A stretch of DNA of 64,000 nt from Cryptomeria japonica (GCF_030272615.1 NC_081408.1:203278191-203342190), one strand, 5' to 3'; positions 1 to 11,939 are shown, numbered from the stretch's first letter. Notes: generated by a model not told the origin, from the sequence alone. Numbers and translations are program-made.

Positions 1-900
1 TATAGCCGCCATTAAATTTGATGGTCGTTTCACTATGATTTTGAGTCTTCTTTTGACGGTGACAAGGCCATCGTCACTGGCTCTGGTGTCAAGATACCTC
101 TGGAGGGTCCATGTGAGCATGTCCTCCTGCATGTCACTTCCTCGTGCCACAACTATCCGCCAACACCTGGGCACTGTTGTAGGCCATAGGCCACCTCTGT
201 GGATGGTCGTGGGCTTCCGCAGAGGTCTGGTTTGGGTGGATGGCATGGCCTAGGGACGACAACTGAAGCAGAATCTTTGCAAAAGGTGCCGAAATCTCTA
301 ACACCATGAGGTCGCCCACATGGAAGGCCCGACGTAGAGTGGAGGTAAATGAGTAGGGCCGAGGTGGAAGGTAGAGGGTGTGGAAACGCATGGCGATCCC
401 GACTTATCCCTTTTACTTTGATTGCTCAATTTGGCAAACAATTGAATCATCTAAAAAGTTCACAAGCCTTGAAAGTATTTCTTAACAGTTCTGTTTCCAT
501 TTAATAATCCACGAACAAATGAGATTTAAAATAAGCACAAGATTGCACAAAATCAACCAATGAATTTGGAAAGATGTGTACAAATAGGTGAGACTGCCTC
601 CACCAAAAGAGGTATAGACTCCTTCAACTATGAGTGGTTGCAAAAACAACCCAAGGAAATAGGGTGATCTGTCGAAGTCCATTTGACACAACTCACAATC
701 CTGTAACTAAATGAACACCTCATGAGTGTAGGTATCAAGTCACCTAACTATGCTTAAAAGCCTATGCGAACATCTAGGTGGAATATGAAATACACTAACA
801 CCTTCCTCATTACAAATATGGATTAAATAAATTATCATTAAGTGGAAACCTAATGCGATTTATCTATAGGAAGTCGAGCTTAATGGTTGTCATTTTTCTT
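1..900. other. Unassigned stretch, GC-richer at its start
   Basis: The first 420 bases are clearly more GC-rich than the rest of the window and hold overlapping open frames on both strands (35-253 plus, 134-391 minus). Neither frame shows a domain, signal peptide or repeat I recognise. The part from 420 to 900 is AT-rich with no supported gene. The stretch could be the edge of an element that continues to the left of the window. Confidence 0.4.
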
Positions 901-2400
901 AGAGAAAGTCAGGGGGCTTTCTATTGGGCTGCCTTCATGGATTAATAATTTTTTTGTTGATAATGGAGAGCCCCATCGCACAATTGGGTGTGCGGCCCTG
1001 TCTTTATCACTATATAAGCTATCAATTTTTATTTAGTTTATGCTTCTAATAAATAAAAAGAGAGGTGTATGTTATGTAGTTTGATGTCTAGCAATATTCC
1101 TAATGAAAAATACACTAAAGGAGGCAATTTCAACATATTTGAATATTCCATTGATTAGAGGTATCTAATCATGTTAAACTTGGCATTCAAGAATTTGATT
1201 AGTGGTTGAATTGGCATAATTCTATTAGGATATTTCATCCCATTCATATCAAACACAGTAGTTATGCCCATATTTTTTTTACATGGTCTGACAATAGAGT
1301 TGTTCAAATGTGAGAAATTTTGGCAAGTTAGATTGATTCTATACCTATCCTAACTTGCAACGTATTCAAGAGGCATCAAGAATTTTGGTAAAAGTGGACT
1401 ATGTCAATGCTCTTCCAAACCATTTTTTTAATCTCTACACCTTTTCAAGGTTTAAAAATTAGAATGGGGAATCTCAGTTACATAGCAAGCTCAATATTCC
1501 CCATCTAAAAAGAACTTATTATGTCACTTCCCTTGTTGGAATTTATAGTTCTATACCTAAGACACAAGATAAGGAGTCATATAGAGATCAGTGGAACCTT
1601 GATATTTGTGGAATGATAAAGAACCCATCATGAAGTTGTAAACTTTGAGGATCAACCAAGAAAATTGTTAACCATGAGAGAATGTTCCAATATGAGCTTG
1701 TATGGACAATGAGATTGAAAGTGATATGAATTGATCTATACACTATACAAATGACCCTTTGTTATTTTTTGTTTTTCAAACTGATTTCCTAAGAAACTCA
1801 ATGAATTATGCCTTTTTAATGTTCAAGCTCTTGGATTAGTGGCCAACTGATAAGAGTAAACCACAATATTGTTGTCCTCTACACTTTGGGCTCTACAAAA
1901 CCAAGATGGGTTCACATTTATAATATCTAGTGATCTTGATTGATTAACATTGCATATAAGTTTTTCATTAAAATACACCAAGGAAATGATTACCTATATT
2001 AGAATTATCTCTATTCTTGGACATCAAACATTAATCAATAATTAAGAACAAAATTCTAACCTACACTAGTCATACAGAACAAGAAAAGTAAAATGGATTG
2101 AATATTCTATGATATTATTTGAACAAGAATTGGGAAACTTAATAGATTGATGCCTATTCTATGGTAGCAAAGTCAAATATGCAGAAAACAAATTTGTATG
2201 GAAAACAAGTTAATTCAAACTAGTGGATATACACATTAATCCCTTGTACTAATGAATTTGCATATATTATTGTGAATTCCTAATTATAGATCCATATTGT
2301 ATTTTCAAAATTCACAACTTAGTTTGATTGAACTTTTAATTCTTTCCTTCAATGAAAGCCATTAGAAAATTACAAAATCATAAAAATATTACAATGAAAA
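901..2400. other. Intergenic, nothing recognised
   Basis: AT-rich sequence with stops in all frames. I see no gene, clear repeat pair or retroelement domain here. Confidence 0.5.
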
Positions 2401-2404
2401 ATCC

Positions 2405-3005
2405 AAAATATCCTTGATATATTGCATTCATATGAACTTGGATGTACAATTTGGAGAAGATCTGAATTAATTTTTATTACTAATTAAAATCTAATTAAAA
2501 TTTGCTAAAAGTATATAAATACTTACAGTATGCAATATCTTTTATAATCTAGACTCAACACTAATCTATACTAGATCTGCCCAAAACATAAATTTATAAC
2601 CCCTCAAAATAGCTTTGAAATCTCTTATACAAAATGAGGGAGTAACAAGCATCATGACATGCACAAGAGTCAAGTATTCATTTCACAACAATTCAAAATA
2701 AAAGAATATGCCAAAAGGCATCTCTAGTACAAAACATCCTTTATATATTGCATTCATATGAACTTGGATGCAAAATTTGGAGAAGAATTTGAAATAATTT
2801 TCATTAATACTCAAAATTTGATTAACATTTGCTAAAATAAATTGAACACTTATAGTCTGCACTATCTTCTATACTATGGACTCAACACTATTCTATACTA
2901 CCCACCCAAAAGATAAATTTAGAACCCTTCAAAATGGCCTTGAAATCCCTTCTATAAAAAAAGGGAGCAACAAGAATCAAATAATGTACAAGTGTCAATT
3001 ATTCA
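2405..3005. repeat. Diverged direct duplication, unit about 330 bp
   Basis: Two copies in direct orientation, about 2405-2700 and 2735-3005. Both contain the phrase TTGCATTCATATGAACTTGG, then a run of AATTAAAATTTG-like sequence, then a stretch ending in CCCTTCAAAATGGCC or a close variant. The copies differ by many substitutions and small gaps, so the duplication is old. No coding potential is visible. Confidence 0.6.
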
Positions 3006-3460
3006 TTTAATGACCATTCAAGGCCTTAAATACACAAATTTAAAGGCACATAAGACAAAATAAACTTTGCACTACCTAAGGGAATGTTGGAGTAGTATAA
3101 TGGACACAAAATTTGATGAATATGGCTCACATTCTATATTATATTTTGGTCAATACAAAACTAATGCAACTACATGAAGTGGTATCATGAGGTTCCAAAA
3201 TGTTGATGTAATAAAAGAAGTTTTTAATTTGATGAAATTTAGAATGTAATATCTTCGCTAGGCCACTTGAACCCTTTTGATGTCTTTGTAAAGCATCTAG
3301 CTTTAGCGAAAACACCTAACATATTCCATGATTCCATTGTGACACACTTTTCCCAACCACTAAAGCTCTCGAGTCATTCTGGCAAAGACACAAGTTTTGG
3401 CAAAAATAAAAAATAAGATTATCATATCCTTTCCTAGCCTGCTAGAGCTTATAAGAACCT
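3006..3460. other. Intergenic, nothing recognised
   Basis: AT-rich filler between two duplicated stretches. No gene or repeat is supported. Confidence 0.45.
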
Positions 3461-3719
3461 CTAGTGATCACTTAAATTCCCACAAACCATATGTGTTTCT
3501 AAAAAACTATCCACATCAATCCTTTCTCCCTCTATCATATTGTTAGATCTTAGGAAGGGCTTCCTCAAATGAATGGACACAAACCATATGTGTTTCTAGT
3601 GATCACTTAAATTCCCACAAACTATATGTGTTTCTAAAAAACTATCCACATCAATCCTTTCTCCCTCTGTCATATTGTTAGATCTTAGGAAGGGCTTCCT
3701 CAAATGAATGGACACAATT
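3461..3719. repeat. 135-bp tandem duplication
   Basis: The unit starting CTAGTGATCACTTAAATTCC at 3461 recurs at 3596, exactly 135 bases on. The two copies match almost perfectly until the second one ends near 3719. The high identity means this duplication is young compared with the surrounding decayed DNA. Confidence 0.9.
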
Positions 3720-4518
3720 CTAAATCACTAGCCATGTTGGACACTTATGTAGTTTTTTATGTCCCATGGGAACAAAACTAAGTCTCCTACAAAGAAATAA
3801 TCTCTAGCAAAAAGAGATATTATAGGCTCTCATGGGGCCCACTTGACTCTCATTCCTCTAAATAACTTAAAACTTCTAAAATGCACAAGGGTATATTTTA
3901 TCTACTAGTTAAAGGGCATATATGGGAAAAAGAATAGGTCATCAAAGTAATCACTAAAGCTTAAGACTTAGAAAATTTTAGTGAAAGAGTAATGAGATAA
4001 ACTGGAATGAAAGAGTTAGTCATAAAAATAACTAACATGACTTCATTTACAACTAACAAGACTATAAACCTTAGACAAGTAGTCAACACAAAATCATAAT
4101 TTTGATCCAACAAAGGCATAGGCTATAGAGTTTAAGGGGATTTAAAATTTGTAAACATTAAAGACCTAAAATTCTAGCATCTTCTTACTAGTTACAACAC
4201 TGCTATAGGAAAGGCCATGAGGTAGGATTACAACTACCATTGATACAAAAATAAAATTCCCAATGTAAAATGGTAAATGCCAAAACCATATATCAAATAA
4301 TGATACATGACCTCATATCTTCTAGAATGACACGTAAGATTAAAAACATATTCTTATCTCCCCCATATAACTATTACCTCTACAAATTTTGGTATTTAAA
4401 CTAAAACCAGGTTTAAACCATAAGCAAAAAAACCAGACCCACAGGAACAATCTAGATGGTCGGCTCCACTTATTTCTAGGAATGCCTTTACACATGAGAA
4501 AAGTTGACATAATTAATA
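3720..4518. other. Intergenic, nothing recognised
   Basis: AT-rich sequence. One short open frame (4389-4604 plus) overlaps the antisense of a LINE fragment and has no recognisable product. Confidence 0.45.
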
Positions 4519-4860
4519 CTATATCAATGAGATATTATTGGTGTCCTTCCAAGACAACTCATACAAGTGAAATGGGAAGGAATCCCCCTCCCACAACCAT
4601 TTAATATCATCACTAATCACACCAAGATATTCCACATGACCCGCAGGCTTATTGCCCTCCCTAAAAATATGGGAACTTTGAATTTCATCTAGTATGGAAA
4701 TCATACCAATGTATTCCTAAATGAGATGTTTAATAGTCCACCTAGGGGAGGTCTTTTTACTCAAGCAATTAATGATGTATAGAGAGTCACTTTCCAACTA
4801 GACCATCTTGTACCATCCATGTATATCCATTTGAATCCCCATGTAGGCTACATTTGCCTC
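4519..4860 (-). pseudogene. LINE RNase H domain fragment
   Basis: Read on the minus strand, this encodes the end of a plant LINE ORF2. The frame at 4704-4519 contains SSHIFREGNKPAGHV, which matches the C-terminal helix of LINE-type RNase H (consensus like H-x-REGN-x-xAD-x-LAN). Just upstream a stop-broken stretch resembles the domain's ESDS...W segment. In-frame stops and the absence of RT make it a dead 5'-truncated or eroded copy. E1 is inserted only about 45 bases to its right. A similar fragment lies at 22.1-22.5 kb on the other strand. Confidence 0.6.
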
Positions 4861-4904
4861 AACAAATAATATATTTATAGGTTATTATAAATTCTCATAT
4901 TAAT

Positions 4905-6219
4905 TGTAGACACCTAAAAGTTGCACAATGAATTAAGTGAATTTTATTCATTTAATTATTCTTAATTCTTCCTATTAATTAATATACCCTTATTCTATCT
5001 AAGCCATTTAATTAAATTCACATTTAATTAAATCCCCCTTCTATCCTATTTAATTAAATTTACATTTAATGAAATCCTGCCACTTGAAAAATCCCATAAA
5101 TACAAGTTGCAACCACATTGAAATAAATTAATTTTATTTTAATTATATTCTATTTTCCCCACCCACTTGCATTTTCCTACATCTCCCACTTGCCTCCTAA
5201 AGCATTCTTCTAGAACCCATCTAATCCTAATCAATTAGCCTAAACCCTTCAATTATCCCCTTTCCCTAAATTTGAGGATGTCACTTCTCAAATTTGAAGG
5301 AAAGTCTTTCAAAACCATTAAAGGCTTTATGTCTTCAACAAGTTAACCTTGAAAGTCTTCCAAACCATTAATGGTTAACTCAACCCTCTTGCATTATTAG
5401 AGACTTTCTCTCTAACTCAACCTTCATCTAACCCAGGGGTCTCATCAAGCACTCATGGCTTTACCCTTCATTATTCCTTTAACCCTTGCAAAAGAGTTTA
5501 TCCTTAGGGTAAAAAATATGTCCAATGGATAACCTTAACCTAACCTTAACCCTTACCTCCTAAGGTAACCTTCATTTCTTATCAAGCATTTAATGCTTCT
5601 TACATCTCCTCTCAAGCAGTCTCTTGTTGACAATTGTCACCATTTCACTGGTGATAATTGTGAACATGGATTGATTAACTTTGAATCCTAGCCCTTGATA
5701 AGATTATTCAATCTTGAACATCCATTGGCTTATTTTCCCTATAAATAGAGCCCATTCCTTCTTCAAAAAAATTAGGTCTTTGTGCATCAAACTTATAGTC
5801 TCAAACATTAAGCATATTATCTCTCTTTGATAGAATAGCATTTTAGTTCATTTTGATAGAATTATAATCTTAGATATATCATGTTAGCTTCATCTTAGTA
5901 TCATTTTCATACTAGTTTAAGCTTCATATCAATATCTTGCATCCTATCATTAGCTAGTTCCATATCTAAATCATCATTAGGATCTTGGTTGCATTCCATT
6001 TAGATCTTAGAATCATTTAAATCCCATTCTTTAGGTTGTAATCTTAAAGAATCAAGTGCTCTTCCAATCTGAGAGCCACCTTGAATCTTGAAGATCCTTG
6101 GAGATAGAGAAACATGGAAAGATTTTAAGAGTTTAGATCTATTAACTTGCTTTGTTTAATGTGTTTGTGTTTGAATTATTTTCTCCTCTTGGAGGTTGAT
6201 ACCACATTTTCGACATACA
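4905..6219 (+). repeat. E1 5' LTR
   Basis: Direct copy of 14202-15558. It begins TGTAGACACCTAAAAGTTGC and ends CGACATACA. A CTATAAATAGAGCCC segment near 5740 is a good TATA box for the element promoter, and the same segment occurs in the 3' copy. Compared with the 3' LTR it lacks a short insertion near the end and another in the middle. Confidence 0.93.
5738..5752 (+). promoter_or_regulatory. TATA box in E1 5' LTR
   Basis: CCTATAAATAGAGCCC is a near-perfect TATA element inside the LTR. It is conserved at the matching place in the 3' LTR (about 15037). It probably set the transcription start of the element, defining U3 upstream and R-U5 downstream. Confidence 0.6.
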
Positions 6220-6223
6220 TTTT

Positions 6224-6242
6224 TATGCCCATTATGGGGCAC
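6224..6242 (+). promoter_or_regulatory. E1 primer-binding site, decayed
   Basis: Directly after the 5' LTR the sequence ATGCCCATTATGGGGCAC resembles the TGGCGCC...GGGG-type primer site of plant Ty3/Gypsy elements after C-to-T decay. The position, a few bases past the LTR end, is right. The identity of the tRNA primer is not certain from this copy. Confidence 0.4.
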
Positions 6243-6306
6243 ATCCCCAAAAATAACATCATTTTTCATGCAGGTAGAAGACAACAATCACGCCAAACTA
6301 CCAAAA

Positions 6307-6549
6307 TAGCGCATCCAAAAATTTCTACAATGCATTTGTTCTAAACTTTAGCGCATTCATGGCATGGTTTAGCGCTTATAGATCATTCTTTAGTGCATTA
6401 TGTAACCTTTGTGGTGCATACCCTTTTCTGCTTGTCAAACACATAGGAGCATTGTTTTAGTGCATTCAGGCCACATGATAGTGCATTGGTGCCTTTTCTT
6501 AGCACATAGACATCATCTGTTAGTGCATCTATGCAATAGTTTAGTGCAT
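6307..6549. repeat. 21-bp core-conserved array, copy 1
   Basis: A short core of the form TAGYGCAT recurs at 6307, 6328 (weak), 6349, 6370, 6391, 6412, then at 6458, 6479, 6500, 6521 and 6542. Within each block the step is exactly 21 bases; one irregular step lies in the middle (6412 to 6458). Only about 8 of 21 bases are conserved and the other 13 vary freely. The array sits in the E1 leader just after the primer site. In one plus frame it reads as FSA-x4 heptads; on the minus strand it reads as x-x-A-L-type heptads. Confidence 0.8.
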
Positions 6550-8559
6550 AGAGCTGACAGAGGCAAAAGTTTGTAGCATAGTAAAAAATTAGGCTTGTGG
6601 GAGGAAGAATATGTAGAATATATATGGAATATAACATTTAAGTATATTCCATATATATTGTCAGGATGTTTGAGAGGGGTTTCGGACCTCTAGGAGTTAT
6701 AATGCAAAATCTAGTTTTTGGAAGATCCTCCAAATTTTAGATAGTCAAATTTCAGGGCATTTCAAGATTAGGATTCTAAAGTTCGTAACCAAGATCAGAA
6801 TTTAGCCTTGTGTAAGCCCACACTAACATTTGATCACTGACTATGTGTAGGTTCTAATCTTTTTTTTGTGTAGGGGAAGGAGTTAGTTTAGAGGCTTTAA
6901 GTTTCCTTATTTACTTTCTTTCAACAAAAGTTGGTTAAAAAGAATTCAATCTCCTTTCTTGTACAAGTTAAAATAAACCTCACATTTTATTTTGGAGTAC
7001 ATAAAATGAACCTCAAACTTCTTTTTGGTGCTTAAAAGAAAATTCATGTCTCTTAATTGCAAGGTAAAAAGAACAACAACTTCATATTTGCTTTCTTGAA
7101 ATATTAGAGGAAAAACACTTCATTTTGGAAGTTATAAAAGAACCAAACAAACTTAGTTTTAGCAAGGTTAAAACAAACTTCACCTTCCTTTGGTGCCTAA
7201 AAGGATCAATCTCAATTCATTGCAAAAGGAAAAAGAACCTCATCTTCATTTTATGCAAAGAAAAGAGGGAAAACTTTCCCCTATCGACTTTAATTTTGTT
7301 GATGAAAATCATGATTTACTTTGTTGAACAGGCTTATTTTTCTAAGGTTTTTGGAAATACACACTTTGCTATGAAGGGTTAAAAGGAACACCATTCTTGT
7401 TGGAGGAACATCTCCAAGTAGAAGTTAGCGAATCATTGTCTTGAAGGCTAAAAAGAACCTTGTTTGCCTTGTCTCAAAAGTGGAAGGTATATGCTCTCCC
7501 CTTAACTGGGTGATCAAAAAGCCAAACCACTCTTATGCTTTTTGTACTTCAAATATTTTAAATCCTTTAGCAAGCCTGCCCTCCCGAGGAGCTAAAAACT
7601 CTTAAAGCCATTATAGACGGTGTGAGGGGAATGACCTAAGTGGGAAATGACTTTATCACCAAGTGTTCCAACCCACTATAATCAAAAGTGGAGGGTGATG
7701 AAAGTCCCTTTCAACAGTTTTGCTCAGCGATTAGCCTTCCCCCAGTATCTTTACGATGTGTAAAGCCTTTGTTCTAAAGTTTGGGAAGCCTCCTGAGGGA
7801 TTTTATCACTGACAACTGAACAAAATCCTGATTAAGAACCTTATCATTAGAGACTTTGAACCAAGTTAGTCACCAAACATTGGCAATATCATATTGCAAG
7901 GGTGGGGAAGAATCAGCCCCCAACATCACTCACCATATATCTCCCAAGATAACTACTCAATTACGAAGCAATTCACTTTGAGTTAATTTCTAGCAAAAGG
8001 CAAAAAAATAGGTGCCCCTTAGGGGGTGACAAGGTTGTTTGAGCTAACGTAGTATCGAGACTAGTGGGATATGATATTGTCAATGATCTTTGAATAAAGA
8101 GTCTATCTAATGTGTCTTTTGTTGTAAATCAAACTAGTGATAACATCGGGGATTTGAACACATCCTCAAAAGAACATACACTCAATGTTTAGCATTAGGA
8201 TGACCATTGTCTTCATGTGTGCTATGTATTCTTGTCACAAATGTTAAAATATCTTGCAAAGTATCCAACAATCAAACTCAAAAGTCAATTCAAACAAGGA
8301 AAAATCATAAAGTGGAGAAGATTTCCAAATCCAACAGAACATCTTTTGAGATGGTTATCAACATTTCAACTATCTTTAGGAAATAATTTCATCCAACAAG
8401 ATTAGGGGAATATCAAACCAAGTGATCAATAGTTTATCTATTAGACTTAGTAAACTTGAGTATCAAAAAAAAAATCATCCATCAAAATCACAAGTGTTAA
8501 AATTCAAAAACAACAAAAACAGAGCAATCATGGTAGTTTGGCATGTAGGAACAACTTCC
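6550..8559. other. E1 internal, no coding
   Basis: Noncoding interior of E1. Several short phrases recur loosely (AAAAGAACCTC and variants near 6940-7460), suggesting an old degenerate repeat. No RT, integrase or gag motif is visible on either strand. An open frame at 7125-7382 has no recognisable domain. Confidence 0.5.
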
Positions 8560-8901
8560 TAGCACATCTGAAACATTTTATAGTACATACAAGCTGAATC
8601 TTAGTGCTTTCATCAGTCAAAATAGGGCATAACTAGTATCATACTAGTGAAATTTTAGGTAGCACTTTTCAGCACCAGTCTAGCGCATTTAGACATATAT
8701 GTAGTGCATTCGAGACATATCAGAGCGCTTTTAGTCCAACCAAAAGCATGTAATCGGGACATATTAGTGCATTACCCATCCAGAGCAGTCATTTTCAAAC
8801 AATTTAAGTCAATAGATAGGAGAGATAGCTTAGCACATAGAGGGCCTTCTATGGTGAATCTGGATCATTCTTTAGCGCATCTAGTCTCTGGCTTAGTGCA
8901 T
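8560..8901. repeat. 21-bp core-conserved array, copy 2
   Basis: The same TAGYGCAT core as in the leader array. Cores fall at 8560, 8581, 8602 and 8623; then 8660, 8681, 8702, 8723 and, one step skipped, 8765; then 8831, 8852, 8873 and 8894. Every step inside a block is 21 bases or a multiple of it, although the 13-base spacers are unrelated. Part of it is open on the plus strand (8704-8907), giving repeated LAH/LVH heptads. It lies 2 kb downstream of the first array inside the same element. Confidence 0.8.
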
Positions 8902-8907
8902 GGTTAA

Positions 8908-9518
8908 AAATCACAAAATGAAAGAGAAAAACAAGCCTTTCTGGAAAATTTTATCAAACTTCTTGAGTATCCTTTTAGGTCCAATATCGAACACGGTCAT
9001 AAGAAATCAAATCAGAAACACCAGAGAAATCATTTCCAAATCAAAAAAGTCAGTCTTAGACAAAAGTTGTTGAATCCAAAACTATCTAGGGATAAGACTT
9101 TATCCTATCAAAATCAGGTATTATCATCACCTTGATCAAAAGGTCCATCATCTAACAAATTCTATCAAACAATCATACCTAGTTTAGACTTAAGTCACCA
9201 AATCAAGTTTCCATATCATTTGACACACTTTGTCATGGAGGCGAATCTAACTAAACCTTTACTTGATAAAGTAGGCTTCAGTTTTCAAATGAAGTATCCC
9301 AATCCAAACAATTGAAGGAAACCATTGATCAATCATGTATAACCACTCCTCACATTTTGAGAAGAAGAAGTCTTCATCAAAAGACTAAGTTGAAGAAGAG
9401 ACAACCTAGTCCTAGGGCCCTTATCAAAAGGAGTAAATTTATCTACATAAACCTATCAAAAACATCAACTTTGATCATTCATCATCAAACCAAGAAAAAG
9501 GAAACTTAGTCATGGGAA
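8908..9518. other. E1 internal, no coding
   Basis: AT-rich stretch between the 21-bp array and the E1 ORF. A 65-codon open frame (9312-9509) ends nine bases before the next one starts and is basic (K/R-rich). It could be the upstream part of the same former reading frame, but no domain is visible. Confidence 0.4.
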
Positions 9519-10067
9519 ATGAGTCCTAGCATAAATCAAGATCACAATATCATGACTTCCCAATCTGATCCCATCTTCGATCAAGATCCCACCTGTCAAG
9601 AATCTTATGATGATCCCCTAATATTTTGGTATTCCATCCATGATGATCCCCTTTCATCTCAAAAGCAGAGTCCCATTCAACATCCATCTCTTAGGAAAAA
9701 GCATGATATCCCTTCTATATCCTCCACTAATATAATTCAAAATCAAGAGAAATGCACAAACTTGAATGATCCTACTCCAAGTCAAAATCAAGGTCAATCA
9801 ATCTCTTCATCCTCCAAATCTATCTTAGGTCCTTTCATTCCAAAGTCAGACCCTTCTTCCTCCAAATCTATCTTAGGTCCTTGCATTCCAAAGTTAGATC
9901 CTTCATCCACCAAATCTATCTTAGGCTCTTTCATTCCACAATCAAACTCTCCATCCCTTCCATCCATCTTGGGTCCTTACCCATTCACCAATCCATCACC
10001 TCAAATGATCCATAAGAAATATCAACAAAGGAGCACATCTTTGAACTTATTTCAACCCTCTATCTAA
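9519..10067 (+). CDS. E1 internal ORF with Ser/Pro-rich repeats, unknown product
   Basis: A 182-codon open frame, the longest in E1. The first half is Asp/Ser/Gln-rich. The second half holds four imperfect units of about 16 residues built on KSILGP-F-IPK-DPSS (nucleotide unit about 48 bp, roughly 9808-9990). A further decayed unit lies past the stop near 10100. There is no zinc knuckle, protease or RT motif. It may be a relic of a gag-like structural protein of the element or a chance frame kept open by repeat expansion. No start context or homologue supports translation. I do not recognise the product. Confidence 0.35.
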   Translation: MSPSINQDHNIMTSQSDPIFDQDPTCQESYDDPLIFWYSIHDDPLSSQKQSPIQHPSLRKKHDIPSISSTNIIQNQEKCTNLNDPTPSQNQGQSISSSSKSILGPFIPKSDPSSSKSILGPCIPKLDPSSTKSILGSFIPQSNSPSLPSILGPYPFTNPSPQMIHKKYQQRSTSLNLFQPSI

Positions 10068-11222
10068 ATATCTTTCCAAAACTATTCTTCCATCATTTCC
10101 TCTATCTATTTTGGGTCCTTATGTCCCAAAATTTGATTTTCCTCTATCTCTTCATCACTTCTTGAGTTGTGTACAAACACTCATCTTGAATAAATTTCCA
10201 TCTATCCTCACACAAATCTTCAAACATTGTATCTATTATCCAACACCTCTTTTCTATCCTTCAATCCCTAGCATTCAATCCTCTGCATAAATCTTTCATC
10301 TGTGAAATAGGCATTTGTGTCATTTTGTCACATACTTGCCCATGCTCGAATCTCATGTTTAGTCCTTTTCATAGATATCTATTCATGAAATGCCTCATAA
10401 TCTGAGGTTGTTCCTCTTTAACATTTTCTTGGTACCGACATCTTTTGATTACTATATCTCATATGCTTAATAGATTTCTCTAAATCATTGTGATCTCTTA
10501 AATTGAAGACATGGCTAGTGAAAAATATAAAATATTGCTTCAGCACCACTGTAATTATTAGACCCATGTAAGTTTCATCACTTACAAGCCAATGCAAGAA
10601 AAATAAATAGAAAAAAAAAAATATCAAAAACATGAGCAGGAAAAAGAATATCAAGAAAATTAAAATGCAATGAAATGCAATATCAAAATGCTTGGCTATG
10701 GGAACATGCAAATAACTCCATCGGGGCTATAGATGCCTGGTTGGTAATGGAGCAATATTTGTGAGATTACAATGATAACCTCGTCGGGGCTATGGATGCT
10801 CGCTGGTAGCAAGGCTCTATCGAGGATGCTTTTGAAGTCAAGGTAACTCATGTAGCTAGCCATGCTGGATTCTGAAGATTACAATAATCATATGAGCCAA
10901 AATGAACCCACTTGCACACACATGGATAATCAAAGACTAAGTACTTTGATCCAGTTTAGGATTCTTCTTCCCTTTTGAGTCTACTTGCCAGTTGCTAGAA
11001 ATATTCAGTTCAATTTCTAGAGGTTCTAAGTGTGGATCTCTATCTTTGAAAAGTTCAATAACACTTATTCAAATGGTGCTAAATGTTGTGACAATCTTAC
11101 ATATCACCTTTTTGCAAATGGAAACCTCTATGCTTGGGGGAAAAGTTTATCCACTCTATTCTTCTTACCATATCTCCCATTATCCTTCCTCCAATATCCA
11201 TTACCCTATCTAATTTCATCAT
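10068..11222. other. E1 internal, no coding
   Basis: Noncoding interior. Between 10715 and 10830 a phrase around TCGGGGCTATRGATGC occurs twice about 65 bases apart, a small diverged duplication. The short open frames here have no recognisable domains. Confidence 0.4.
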
Positions 11223-11600
11223 TATCTACGATCTTGCTTCACTTTATCAATATCTCTTATCATTATCCCTTATCCTATCCATTCATTTCTTCTATCATCT
11301 AATTCTTTCTACAATCTTGCTTCACTTTATCCATATCTCTTATCCTATCTATTCATTTCTTCTATCATCTAATTCTTTCTACAATCTTTCTTCACTTTAT
11401 CCATATCTCTTATCATATCTATTCATTGCTTCTATCATCCAATTCTTTCTACAATCTTACTTCACTTTATCCATATCACTTATCCAATCTATTCATTGCT
11501 TCTATCACCTTGTGCTATCTATAATCTTGATTCGCCTCATCCATATCATCTAATCCATATCCCTTATCCTATCTATTGAATGCTTCCATCATTCAGTGCT
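11223..11600 (+). repeat. 70-bp tandem array, about five copies
   Basis: The phrase CTTCACTTTATCCATATC marks each unit. It starts near 11237, 11320, 11390 and 11460, with a diverged copy at 11530. The last four steps are exactly 70 bases and the first is 83. Units contain TCTTATCCTATCTATTCATT and CTACAATCTT. The array is pyrimidine-rich on the plus strand, which keeps long open frames in several phases (for example 11134-11553), but these are repeat artefacts. Confidence 0.85.
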
Positions 11601-11939
11601 ATCCATATCCTATCTCTTACATATGCCTTTTTCCATCCTTGATCTTGATCAAAACTATGGACAAAAAAATCCATTTCCACCTCAATGGTTCAGTCATCCA
11701 TTCATAATATTCCTTGTCTTGCTATACATTGGGGCAACCAAATACATCTTTCTTCTAATCCAAAAAATCAAATAAATTAAAATATCCAAAAACAAAAAAT
11801 TGACAAAATCGACAAAATCAAATAACATTGAAAATCAAAGCATGAACGCATGGACCATCCATCAAATCAATTCAACAACAAAAAAAACTCTCAAAGTCTA
11901 CAATAAAACTGATCACATGTCTTGTTAATCAATTCATTA

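Noticed and set aside
134-391. Minus-strand 85-codon frame as a gene
   Set aside because: No domain, no supporting context, and a competing frame on the other strand.
11134-11553. Open frame of 139 codons rich in Ile/Ser/Leu
   Set aside because: It is produced by the pyrimidine-rich 70-bp array; two other phases are also open over much of the same DNA.
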